From Lathyrus oleraceus (Eukaryota; Streptophyta; Magnoliopsida; Fabales; Fabaceae), in NCBI RefSeq assembly GCF_024323335.1, contig NC_066582.1:182622973-182686972 (forward strand): a stretch of 64,000 nt of DNA, in the 5' to 3' direction. Under the pieces are notes generated by a model that was given only the letters and a program-made list of their open reading frames with translations, made no database searches and was not told the DNA's origin. The position numbers and the translations under genes were made by a program. Positions 40,856 to 51,907 of the stretch are shown here, in pieces (positions within the stretch are counted from its first letter, which is position 1; each line of letters starts with the position of its first letter).

Positions 40856-41744
40856 TGGTTCCCCCTCCTGTGTCTGGAAGACTGGAGACTGTATGAGGTA
40901 CGCTGTGAAGACTGTGAAGCTGTTGTGTCTGATGTTTTGGGTGATGTTCTGCTGTTGCTATATGGAGTTTTTTTTTGTTTTTTTTGGAAATTGTGTAATG
41001 TGTGGCAGTCCTCATTGATGCCTGTTTTATAATATTTAGGGCTCTTAAAGAGTTCCTTGGATCTGGTCATTATCTCAGCTATCACAACTGTGTATGATGA
41101 TGGTTTGTACTTCCTGAATATTATGTTTTAACATGCTTAATGTTATAACATCTGATCTAACTTTCTCTGCTAGGCTAATAGACATTTATTTTGTCTAATT
41201 GGTCACCTTTGGTCAATTTTGACTAAAAAGGGGGAGAAGTGTTGATATGGAAGTTGTTGTGGAAGTTGTGAGATGTATATAGCTGGAGGATAACTATTAT
41301 TAAAGGAAGTGCACGGGTGTTAAAACAGAATGTTGTTCTGTTTACAGATGTCAAAGAGGATGTTTGATATGGTGCATAGGTGGTGGTGTTGAAGCAGATG
41401 TCAGAATGACATTCTGGATGGTACAGGTGCTGGAGTTACAGTAGTTGTTATGTTCATGGAGACTGTTTGTTGTGTGCACAGATTTAGGGGGAGAAGGAGT
41501 ACCCTTGTGCATTTATGTGTCTTACTAGTTGCATCCATAACTAGTAATTCTGTTTGTGTTACACAAATTTAGGGGGAGGAGAAGTACCCTTGTGCATGTG
41601 TGTATTACTAGTAGCTATAGCTAGTAATTGTTTTGCTTCTGCTGCTATTTAAACTACTGTTAAGTTGTTTAACTGCTGATAGTTTACCTTGTGAACAAAA
41701 AGGACATATATATGTTTTAGCCAAAATTTGCCAAAGGGGTAATT
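40856..41744 (+). other. SIRE 3' spacer with repeated polypurine-like strings
   Basis: Non-coding spacer between the env-like ORF and the 3' LTR. Purine runs AAAAAGGGGGAGAAG (about 41226), TTAGGGGGAGAAGGAG (about 41487) and TTAGGGGGAGGAGAAG (about 41569), plus CCAAAGGGGTAATT directly before the LTR (about 41731-41744). The last is in the normal polypurine tract position. Confidence 0.7.
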
Positions 41745-42921
41745 TGTTGATTCTAAGTGTTGGCAACAATTTTGGTAAAACAAAGAATGTTCACAAGATG
41801 TTATGTGTGATGTCTTAACACGAGATATCCTATGTACCTGCTGGAGTTCAAGAACATGTTCATGCAGGATTGTTTCAGAATGCCACATACAATGCCATGG
41901 CTTCTGATATTGGATGTATCTGCTGGAGCTTAAATGAAAGACATGTTCATGCAGGATTGTTTCAGATGACATACACAAGGTCATGGCATCTGATATGGTT
42001 GTACCTGCTGGAAGTTATAAAAGGAATTATTGGATTATGCAGGTTTTTTCCAGGATGTCAGACCCGATGTCACGACATCCTGTACACAGAAAATTCAGTG
42101 TGAATGTCTGGTGTTTTGTGATTGCACAATTAATGGCAATATTTGTATGATTGAAGATCTAATCAGCTGGCGCATTCAATCATGGATTACAACCAAAATT
42201 ACTTATTTTCCAAGGAGATCTAACCAGCTGTTATAAAAAGATTTGATTGGAAAATAGATTTAGGGCTTTCAAGATGTCCAAGCCCAACTGGATGCTTATA
42301 TAAAAAGGGACTTAGAAAACCTGTTTGAATACACAACCAATACTGAGCGAAATATATAGAGAGAGCTAGGGTTTGTGTCTGTTTAGTCGTGAGACTTGTA
42401 AACCATTCAAGTCATTCATTGATGATTGAATTGGACTGATTTGTGGTTGTAATTTGTCACTCTAAAGCTGTTAAGCAAGAGTGTGTGTCTTCTTGATCAA
42501 AACGGTGAAGCAAGATCAAGAGTGTGTCTTCTTGATTGAAATTGTGAAGTAAAATCAAGAGTGTGTAATTGAAAAGTATTTTCTTTTCTCAAGGGATTGT
42601 TGTTTAAGATCACAGGTGTGATTGTAGGGAAGTGAGTGGGTTCTCATATCTAAGAGTGCTTAGGTAAAAATTGCACAGGTAGAGATTAGGTGAGAAAGGC
42701 TGTAACTTGTTGAAGTGTACGGAGAGTCTTTGAACTAATTCTATTTTAGTCAATTTCCTTCCTGGCTTGGTAGCCCCCAGACGTAGGTGAGTTGCACCGA
42801 ACTGGGTTAACAATTGCTTGTGTCATTTGCTTTACCATTCTGTATCTTTATCCTATTTGTGTTAACAAATATTAGTGTCGTACATTACCTTCGACATCTT
42901 ATATCTGATACCAAAATTTCA
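41745..42921 (+). repeat. SIRE 3' LTR, 1177 bp
   Basis: TGTTGATTCT...AAATTTCA, followed by TCATG (42922-42926), the target duplication. TATATAAA at 42297-42304 is a candidate TATA box, followed by AGAGAGCTAGGG-type leader sequence. Its first 480 bp recur inverted at 30327-30806. The short frames in it are not genes. Confidence 0.88.
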
Positions 42922-43970
42922 TCATGGATCATGGATAAAGAGTTATCAAGTCTTAAACATAGGTATGAATATTAAGAGTAATATTTATACTGGATTGACC
43001 CGCTATGAGAATACTATATAGAATGTTATGCAAATTGTCATAAGTTATTCTCATGGTGATAATGGTGTATACCACCCTTCGACCTGAAACCACTATGGAC
43101 CCTAGATGTAGAGTCGAGTGCCTTATTGCTGATCAACCTTTGTTCGTAATTGGATGACCATAAAGACAGTTGATGGGTACTCCACGAAGCATGCTAAGGG
43201 ACATGAGTGACCTAGATGGAATTTACCCATCCTGCGTAACAGGATAAATGTCTATGGGCCCAATATTGAACTGGACAAGGATGACACAGTCTATGCCTTG
43301 TGTTCAATATAGACATAAGGGCAAAAGGGTAATTATACACATAATTATTATCACAGAAGGATTTGTCAGATCATATGACATTTTCGTGTCTTGGGTAGCA
43401 GTGATGTGTTGCTAGATACCGCTCACTGTTTATTATGTTAAATACATGATTTAATATAATTGCCAATGCCGCGAAAACCTATAGGGTCAAACACAAAGGA
43501 CGGATTGATGAGAGATAGAGTAATTAAGGAATACTGTAATGTATGGTGCCCTTAAGTGAATTATAGAACATCGTAAGGTACGGTGTACTTAAGTAGAATA
43601 CGAAATATGGTAAGGTACCACGCACTTAAGTGGTTTTGGCATATTATAAGATATGGGCCATATACACTTGAGTGGGCTTTTTAGCTTGCAGCCCATACAA
43701 GTGGTTCTATAAATAGAACCCTTGTGTAGAAGCATTGTCACACTTGAAATTTCGTTGCTCTCTCTCTCTCACTCAAAGCCTTCATTCGTAGCAGCTAGCA
43801 TTGAGATTGAAGGAATCCGTTCGTGTGGACTGAGTAGAGGCGTTGTCATCGTTCAACGTTCGTGATCGCCACAAGAGGTAACGATTCTATCACTGATCAT
43901 GCCCATTCGTAAGGATCATTAAAGGAGAAATTTTAAATTCCGCTGCGTTTTGGATCGCCATTCTCCTTCA
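42922..43970 (+). repeat. Copia A LTR, 3' 1049 bp
   Basis: Plus-strand match to the copia B LTR (reverse complement of 59435-60560), starting exactly at the SIRE duplication TCATG and ending TTCTCCTTCA. TATAAATA at 43708-43715 lies within a perfect inverted repeat GGTTCTAT/ATAGAACC. Together with 30807-31074 it makes one LTR of about 1.31 kb. Confidence 0.9.
43708..43715 (+). promoter_or_regulatory. TATA box of copia A LTR
   Basis: TATAAATA inside GGTTCTATAAATAGAACC. The same box and palindrome recur in copia B (59765-59772, minus strand). An AGAAGCATTG start-region string follows about 20 bp downstream. Confidence 0.6.
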
Positions 43971-44892
43971 TGTTGGACGTGGCATATGTGGATCACGATG
44001 TCACGATTGAGAAGTTTGATAGCATTGTTGCAAATATAACTGCCTGCAACAATTTGAGCTTTTGTGATAATGATCTCTCGGAGGAGGGAAAAGACCATAA
44101 TTTGGCTTTACATATCTCCATGAACTGTAAAGACGATGCCCTGTCCAATGTGTTGGTGGACACAGGGTCATATCTTAATGTATTGCCAAAATCCACTCTC
44201 GCCAAACTTTCATATCAGGGGCCTCCCATGAGGAAGAATGGAGTGGTAGTAAAAGCTTTTGATGGATCGCGTAAGACTGTGATCGGAGAATTAGACCTCC
44301 CAATCAAGATTGGACCTAGTGATTTCCAGATCACTTTCCAAGTTATGGACATACATCCGTCATACAGCTGTTTACTTGGTAGACCGTGGATTTACGAGGC
44401 AGGTGCCGTGACATCCACCCTACACCAAAAGTTGAAGTTCGTCTAGAACAAGAAGTTGGTGGTGATAGAGGGAGAGAAGGCTCTTTTGTTCAGCCATTTA
44501 TCTTCCTTTTCCTACATTGATGCTGAGGATGACGTTGGAACTCCATTCCAAGCCTTATCTATTGCTGAGCCTTCTAGGAAAGGACTTTCTTCATTTGTCT
44601 CCTATAATGACGCGAAGTTGGCCATCAAGCATGGCGCAACAAATGGTTTGAGAAAATGATAAAGTTGGAAGATAATAAGTCCCGGGCTGGTATAGGGTAT
44701 TCTTCCAGTGTTTTTAATGATCTTGGGCTGTTCCAGAGTGGAGGTTTCATTCACACCAATGAACATCAAGAAGCTGTTGGCATCGTTGAAGAAGATGAAG
44801 AGGAAGACCTTGGTAACTTTGTCATACCTGAAGGGATCTGCAATAATTGGGTCGCCGTTGATGTTCCAACAGTTATCCATAAGTCAATGTAA
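43971..44892 (+). pseudogene. Ogre C protease region
   Basis: The frame from 43970 gives LDVAYVDHDVTIEKFDSIVA, then protease VLVDTGSYLNVLPKSTLAKL at about 44150 and VMDIHPSYSCLLGRPWIYEA. A TAG at 44444-44446 stops it. The rest of the protease C-terminal region continues in pieces (44456-44659; 44656-44892, with acidic EEDEEEDLGNFVIPEG matching the end of the Ogre A protease ORF). From 44893 to 45163 lies the T-rich protease-RT gap with a TTTTTTTTAG acceptor-like string near 45049, the presumed intron. Confidence 0.85.
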
Positions 44893-45163
44893 TATGTTCA
44901 TTTTGTTTTAAAAAAACCCTTCTCCCATGCCAAAAGGAGAAGTGAAGACATTGTTGGCATGATTGATTAATACAATGATATTCATTCAATAATCGCATGT
45001 TAAATGTGTGTTTTCTCAAATTATCTTTTATTTTTTGCTTTTTTTTAGGAAATTGGTGATCACCATAAAACCCTAAAAAAAGAGAATAAAATTATTTTTC
45101 ATCTGCATAATGATTTGCCTTGTTTGAATTCTGAAATCTCTTTTATACTCAAAATCATTATGC

Positions 45164-48100
45164 ATGTTGATCAAACCCATTGAACATAATGATCCAACAC
45201 CATCTCCCAACTTTGAATTCCTTGTATTTGAGGTAGAAGAAGATGATGTTGAAGAGATTCCTGATGAGATTACCCGTCTTCTTGAGTACGAGGAGAAGAT
45301 CATTCAGCCACATCTTGAGAATCTGGAAACAGTCAACTTGGGGTCTGAAGACTGCATTCGTGAAGTGAAGATTGGGGAACTCCTTGAAGAGCCTGTTAAG
45401 AAGGGGTTGATTGAGTTGCTACGAGAATATGTCGACGTCTTTGCCTGGTCGTATGAAGACATGCCTGGTCTAGATACTGGTATCGTGCAACATTTCTTGC
45501 TGTTGAAGCCTGAGTGTGTGCCTGTGAAGCAAAAGCTCAGAAGAACTCATCCTGATATGGCAGTGAAGATTAAAGAAGAAGTTCAAAAGAAAATTGATGC
45601 AGGGTTTCTGGTGACTTCTACATATCCTCAATGGGTGGGCAATATTGTGCCTGTACCTAAGAAAGATGGAAAAGTTCGAATGTGTGTGGATTACCGTGAC
45701 TTGAATAAAGCTAGTCCAAAAGATGATTTTCCTCTACCACACATTGATATGCTGGTGGACAATACGGCTAAATTTAATGTCTTTTCCTTTATGGACGGAT
45801 TTTCCAGTTATAATCAGATTAAAATGGCACCCGAGGATATGGAGAAGACAACATTCATCATACCATGGGCAACATTCTATCATAGAGTGATGCCCTTCGG
45901 TTTGAAGAACGCCGGAGCCACGTATCAACATGCTATGACTACCTTGTTTCATGACATGATGCACAAGGAGATCGAGGTGTATGCCGATGATATGATTGCA
46001 AAGTCGAAAATGGAAGTTGAACATATAGAACATTTGTTGAAGCTTTTCCAGCGTTTGAGAAAGTACAAACTCCGCTTGAATCCAAACAAGTGTACATTTG
46101 AAGTCCGTTCCGGCAAGTTATTGGGTTTTATTGTCAGCGAGAGAGGTATTGAAGTTGATCTCTGCCAAGGTCAAAGAAATACAAGAAATGCATGCGCCCA
46201 AAACTGAGAAGCAAGTCCGAGGTTTTCTTGGCCGCTTGAATTACATTTCAAAATTTATATCCCACATGACTGCCACATGTGCGCCTATATTCAAGCTCCT
46301 CCGGAAAGATCAGCGTCATGATTGGACCGAGGATTTCCAAAAGGCCTTTGACAGTATCAAAGAGTATCTGTCCGAGCCCCTGATTCTGTTTCCTCCTATT
46401 GAAGGGAGACCATTGATTATGTACTTGACCGTGCTTGATGATTCCATGGGTTGTGTCCTTGGTCAGCAAGATGAATCAGGAAAGAAAGAATATGCAATAT
46501 ACTACTTGAGTAAGAAGTTCACCGACTGTGAGTCTCAGTACTCAATGCTTGAGAAGACATGTTGTGCTTTAGCTTGAGCTGCTAAGCGTTTATGCCAGTA
46601 TATGTTGAATCATACAACTTGTTTGATATCCAAAATGGATCCGATCAATTATATCTTTGAGAAGCCTGCTTTAACTGGGAGAATTGCCCGTTGGCAGATG
46701 CTGTTCTATGAGTATGATATTGAATATCGAGCTCAAAAAGCTATTAAAGGTAGTATCTTGGCTGACCATTTGGCGCATCAACCGATTGAAGATTATCAGT
46801 CTGTGCAATACGACTTCCCTGATGAAGAGATTCTGTATTTGAAGATGAAAGATTATGATGAGCCTACGCTTGATGAAGGGCCAAAGCCTGGTTCCCGATG
46901 GGGTATGATGTTCGATGGTGCTGTCAATCAGTATGGAAATGGTATTGGGGCAGTGATTATTACTCCTAAAGGCACACATTTTCCTTTTACGGCAAGGCTA
47001 AATTTCAAATGCACGAATAATATGGCGGAGTATGAGGCTTGTATTATGGGTTTGGAAGAATGTATTGATCTTAGGATCAAACATCTTGATGTTTATGGCG
47101 ATTCGGCCCTTGTTGTTAATCAAATTAAGGGTGAATGGGAGACGAATCAGCCTGGCCTCATCCCATATAGAGATTATGCGAGGAGGATTTCAGCTTTCTT
47201 TACTAAAGTTGACTTTCATCATATTCCTCGAGATGAGAATCAGATGGCGGATGCTCTCGCTACGCTTGCTTCAATGATTGTTGTCAATTATTGGAATGAA
47301 GTCCCAAATATTACCGTGGTGCGCTTGGAGAGACCAACTCACGTGTTTGCAGTTGAGGAGGTGAAAGATGATAAGTCGTGGTATTATGATATCAAGTGTT
47401 TTCTCCAAAGTCAGACTTACCCTCCCGGGGCATCTGTTAAAGATAAGAACACTTTGAGGAGATTATCTGGCAGTTTCTACCTTAATGGTAATGTGCTTTA
47501 CAAGAGAAATTTTGACATGGTTCTGCTCAGATGCGTGGATAGACACGAAGCAGACTTGTTAATGACTGAAGTCCATGAGGGTTCATTTGGTACTCATTCC
47601 AATGGGCATGCCATGGCGAAAAAGATGTTGAGAGCATGCTACTATTGGCTGACCATAGAGTCTGACTGCTGCAAGTATGTGAAGAAATGCCACAAGTGTC
47701 AGATTTATGCGGATAAGATTCATGTTCCCCCGACACTCTTGAATGTGATTGGCATGATTGAACCGAAGGCGTCAAACGATCACCGTTTTATTCTCGTAGC
47801 CATTGATTACTTCACCAAGTGGGTTGAAGCGGCATCGTATGCAAATGTGACCAGGCAGGTGGTTGTGAGGTTTATCAAGAATCAACTCATAGGCCGATAT
47901 GGTGTGCCAGACAAGATCATTACTAATAATGGATCTAACTTGAACAATAAGATGATGAAAGAGTTGTGTAGAGAGTTCAAGATTGCGCATCATAATTCTT
48001 CTCCCTATAGACCCAAGATGAATGGGGTTGTTGAAGCTACTAACAAGAATATTAAGTAGATTATTCAGAAGATGGTTGTTACATACAAAGACTGGCATGA

Positions 48101-48584
48101 GATGCTGCCGTTTCCTTTGTATGGCTATCGTACGTCCGTCCGCACTTCAACAGGGGCAACCCCTTTCTCTCTTGTATATGGCATGGAGGTTGTGCTCCCC
48201 GTGGAGGTCGAGATCCCATCAATGAGAGTCTTGATGGAAGCCAAGTTGAGTGAGGCTGAATGGGTTCAGAGTCGTTATGACCAATTGAATTTGATTGAAG
48301 AGAAGAGATTAACTGCCATGTGCCATGGTCAGTTATATCAACAAAGGATGAAGAAAGCCTTTGATAAGAAGGTCAAGCCTCGTGTGTTCCGAGAAGGTGA
48401 CCTCGTACTCAAGAAAGTCTTGTCTTTCGCGCCCGATTCCAGGGGCAAGTGGACTCCAAACTATGAAGGTCCATACGTTGTTAAGAGAGCCTTTTCAGGC
48501 GATGCGTTGTTGCTCACAACTATGGATGGGGAGGATTTCACTCGTCCTGTGAATTCAGATGCAGTTAAGAAATACTTCGCCTAA
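45164..48584 (+). pseudogene. Ogre C pol (frameshift, stops, mutated integrase)
   Basis: Same domain order as Ogre A pol. RT at 45164-46207 with YADDMIAK in place of YVDDMIAK. A one-base insertion near 46150 shifts the frame, and RNase H resumes in 46098-46577. A TGA (46575-46577) interrupts ALA/AAKR. From 46602 come archaeal-type RNase H (MFDGAVNQYGNGIGAV, NNMAEYEA, GDSALV, NQMADALATL) and the integrase zinc domain. About 13 residues that hold the first catalytic Asp are deleted near 47745, and the second reads TNNGSN where Ogre A has TDNGSN. A TAG at 48057-48059 precedes the last part (48060-48584), which ends AVKKYFA like Ogre A. It cannot encode an active integrase. Confidence 0.9.
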
Positions 48585-51500
48585 AATAAAAAAAAGAATA
48601 GCTCGCTATGTTGAAAACCTGAAAGGGCGGCTTAGGAAAAAATGAGCGTCTTGGTGGATTGAAAACCCGAAAGGACGACCCAGGCAAAAGTTAGAGACAT
48701 GAAAAAAATGATGAATATATATATCCCGCAAGATTGAGTACCTCACCCTGGGGAAATCTAGGCAAAAATTAGGGATTTGGCAAGTAACTGCATCCTGACA
48801 AGACTTTGTTCTACAACTGTCGTCTATCAAAGATTCTCGCTCAGTCATCATCAACTGAAGTTTTGAATACAGTGGATTCATATTTGGTGGAGAAACGGTC
48901 ATTATGTTCAATGTATCCCTTTTTCCATGTATATCACCAATTTCAAACTTGTAAAGATCCATGGAGTCTCGCCATTTGCGGACTACCATTCTCTTAAATA
49001 AATTTGAGCCTTTATCCAATTCTTTGCACTCTCATTTGTTTCTGTTTAATAAACGTTTACATGTTTTAATTGATGAATATCATTGTTTTAAACAAATAAA
49101 GTTTCATAAATAAACTGTTTTTAAACAAAGTGAACATTCACAATGACTGAAAAGATAAGTGGAATGTTGTCAGCGCTTTCCCAAGGATAGTATGATCATC
49201 AAAGGGTAAGACATTTATTCATATTCTGGAATTCTTATATCCTCTTCATCAGCTTTCAAGTTGTCTCCCCAGCAAGCGCAGAAAGAATGATACATCATTA
49301 GCTTCCCAGAGAGTCTGGCGCTAGCATTTGTGTTTTATCAATTATATGGTTGTCATCCATTGTATGGACTGGCCTAAAATCCCTTATAGATTGATAAAAG
49401 TTGATATGCTTTGAATGGAGAATCTTCATTGTCTCATTATCCTGACTATCTACTCACAAGGAAGATCGTCTTTCCCTAGCCTAAGTAAGAATCTTCAGCA
49501 GAGTATGCATGTATTCCCTGCAGAGCTATCTTTCCAGATATTTGTCTCCTCAATAGGAATTTGCCTAGTGCATTTGATGAAGGGCTTGTTTCCCTTTTCA
49601 TTTATTTTGAAAAGGAGGTATTCCCGGTATGTCGCTTATTGACGATGGATCCATTTCCAGTTTCCCCAGCCAGGGTAGTTCCCTCGAGAGCGTTTGCAGC
49701 TTGTCCCCAGTAGGGTTGCCAGATCAGAGCTTGATGTTTGTATCCCCTCCGAGTCTGAAGATTTCTTCTAGCATTGAGAGCTGGTGATGAAGATGTTTAT
49801 TTCCTTCCCCAATGGAGCAAAATGCTATTTTTCCCCTTTGCAGAGTTTCCTCTCCAGCAGTTAGAAGGGAGTGTTTTGATTGATGTACATCTGATTGGTG
49901 GTTATTCCCCATGGAGTTCCACATCATTTCTTAATAAGCTTCCCCAATAGAGTTTCTTCTCCGGCGGATCTTATTGTGTTTTAACCACTTGTCCCCGAGA
50001 GAGTTGATAGAAAGTCCCCGACAGATTTTCTACATCTTCCTTATGTCAGGATTGTTTGCTCCTGGAAGACTTCTTCGGTGCAAAGTGTTACCTCTTGCAG
50101 TTGGAAGCTTCGACTTTGCCTATTCCCAGCTGTAGCTAAAGTCTTCCCTTATTCATTCTTATTCCAGAGTTTATCCCCATCAGAGTTGGGTTTTCTGTCT
50201 GATTCTCTTCTTTCGCTGCTCCTGAATACATCTTCTTTGTATCCTCAGCGAGTGTAGCTTTGGGATAGGGTTTGATATCCCTGATGATTTATTTTCATCC
50301 TTCTCGAGTTGTTCCCAAGCTTAGGTTTCGCCCTTCTTGTCGAGGCGTTTGCCGAGTGTCTGTTCGGGATTCATGGACTTGTTTGTGTTAGATATGTCTG
50401 TTTGTCAGCATTAATCATACGCAAATCATGCGTATACATGCATAATAATAGCATTAAGATATTCATGATTTGCATTCTTTGCCATATATCTTTGCTTGTT
50501 ATCTTCTTCTATTGGTGAAATATTCTTCCCCAAGCAGATGTTTATGTTTGATCTCTCCATATAGAGTCAGCCCCATAAGCAGAAAGTGTCTATCTTTCCT
50601 TCTTTCTTCCCCACTGAGATGTGTACTCGTGGATGATTATTGTTTTAGTTTCCTCCCCAGTTGTGTATTGGGATGGAATTACTCCCCTGAGTTATATCCT
50701 CATCAGGTTAAGTCTTATTTGATTGTGTCTTTCTAGTTTGTTCCTAGATTGATTCCTTTCTTGTTATCCCTTGCAGTTGCATGTGGTTCAGTTGTTCAAT
50801 TGCTCAGTAACCAGTAATTGTTCATCCTTTTCCCCAGCGGACTTTGTGGCCTTCTACCCTGTAACCGGTAGTTGTAAGTCCTATTTCTGTGGTTTTCTAC
50901 CCAGTAACCGGTATATGTAATCCCCTCTTTGTTGGTTATCTTTACCCAGTAACCGGTATTGATATTCCTTCGTTTTGAGTATACCATCCAGTAACCGGTG
51001 ATATACCTCTTGGATAATTGATTTTGTCAGGCAGATTATCCCTAGCGAGTCATCTTTCATTTACCCTTGTTTGGTGATGATTGATTTTCTTTCTGATTGA
51101 TCATCATTTTATACCCAGTAACCGGTACCCCGATGTCCTTTCTTTTCGGTTGATTTATCCTTTATTAACCCAGTAACCGGTTGTGGATAATCTTCCATGC
51201 GAATATGTTATCTACGTTTTTACCCATATAACGGTAGTAGATAATATATTTCATGCACTCTTCAGTCGAAGTCTTTTCTTCCATAATCGAGTAAGATTCG
51301 TATTCCCTTGTGGAAACGAATGTCCATCCTATAAGTCGAGTTTGCTTTTTCAGCCCTCCTTTCGGATGATGAGTGTCTTGGATATGTTCCCAATTTACGC
51401 CTGGTTGGTCACCTTCCTTTTGCTCCCTATTATGACTTTTTGTCCCTTGTGGAGGCAGATTTTCCTGAGTTGAGATGTGCCTTTTGGGTCCTCCTCAGAT

Positions 51501-51907
51501 GTTTCGGGTGATTGATATCTCTCACCCTTATACCGGTCTTAGATATTTTTTCTCCCTGAGCGTGTTGTTCTCTCACCCAGTAACCGGTGTTTTGATAACA
51601 TGTCTCCCTTTGAGTTTATTACCCAGTAACCGATAATATCTCGTTGTCTCTTTCTCAGCTGAATCCTTTATGGACATCCTCGTCTGAGTCCGGATTTTTA
51701 TCCGATGTATCCGTTGTGGATAGTTTTGTTGTATTGGCATATTCCCCAATACATGCATCTTTGCGTCAGCTTGAGTCTTTCCATCGATTTATTTTCATGG
51801 AATCCCTTCGTGTCTCCAAGCAAGTTTTCAAGTCGTGACCTGCTCACGCATTTTTACCTTATTTCCCCTGGAGTCTCTGCCTCCCTAGTGAGTGTGTTAC
51901 TCCTATG
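48585..51907 (+). other. Ogre C 3' region
   Basis: A 3.3 kb non-coding stretch after pol, with CCCCAG(T/C) strings like the Ogre A 3' region and the AACCGGT repeat block. No gene recognised. It ends without a polypurine tract, at CTATG followed by the Ogre B LTR. Confidence 0.75.
50800..51640 (+). repeat. Dispersed ACCCAGTAACCGGT motif array in Ogre C 3' region
   Basis: About ten copies of ACCCAGTAACCGGT or close variants (for example near 50857, 50899, 50943, 50988, 51113, 51167, 51576, 51621), 40-130 bp apart, with little similarity between copies apart from the motif and a following TTGATA-like string. Confidence 0.85.

Larger units (their letters stand above)
35157..42921 (+). mobile_element. 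SIRE-type (Maximus-like) Ty1/copia element, deleted, with env-like ORF
   Basis: Order: gag C-terminal part and protease, a scar of integrase joined to RNase H remnants, an env-like ORF, a 3' region with several GGGGGAG strings, and a 3' LTR of 1177 bp (41745-42921). The env-like ORF after pol and the long purine-rich spacer are hallmarks of SIRE. The 5' LTR and gag N-terminus are not upstream at 35157. An inverted piece of the 5' LTR is at 30327-30806. Target duplication TCATG is found next to both LTR ends (30807-30811 as complement; 42922-42926). Confidence 0.85.
43971..51907 (+). mobile_element. Ogre C: decayed Ogre/Tat-type element, 5' part missing
   Basis: Gypsy gag-pro-pol of the same Tat type as Ogre A but distinct at sequence level. 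It starts inside the gag-protease region where the copia A LTR ends, and is cut at 51908 by the Ogre B 5' LTR. No LTR of its own is in the window. It carries several stops, a frameshift and loss of integrase catalytic residues, so it is the oldest layer here. Confidence 0.87.

Noticed and set aside
41649..42236. Short proteins in the SIRE LTR and its inverted partner (both strands)
   Set aside because: Frames exist in both copies only because the DNA is the same LTR; no start context or family.
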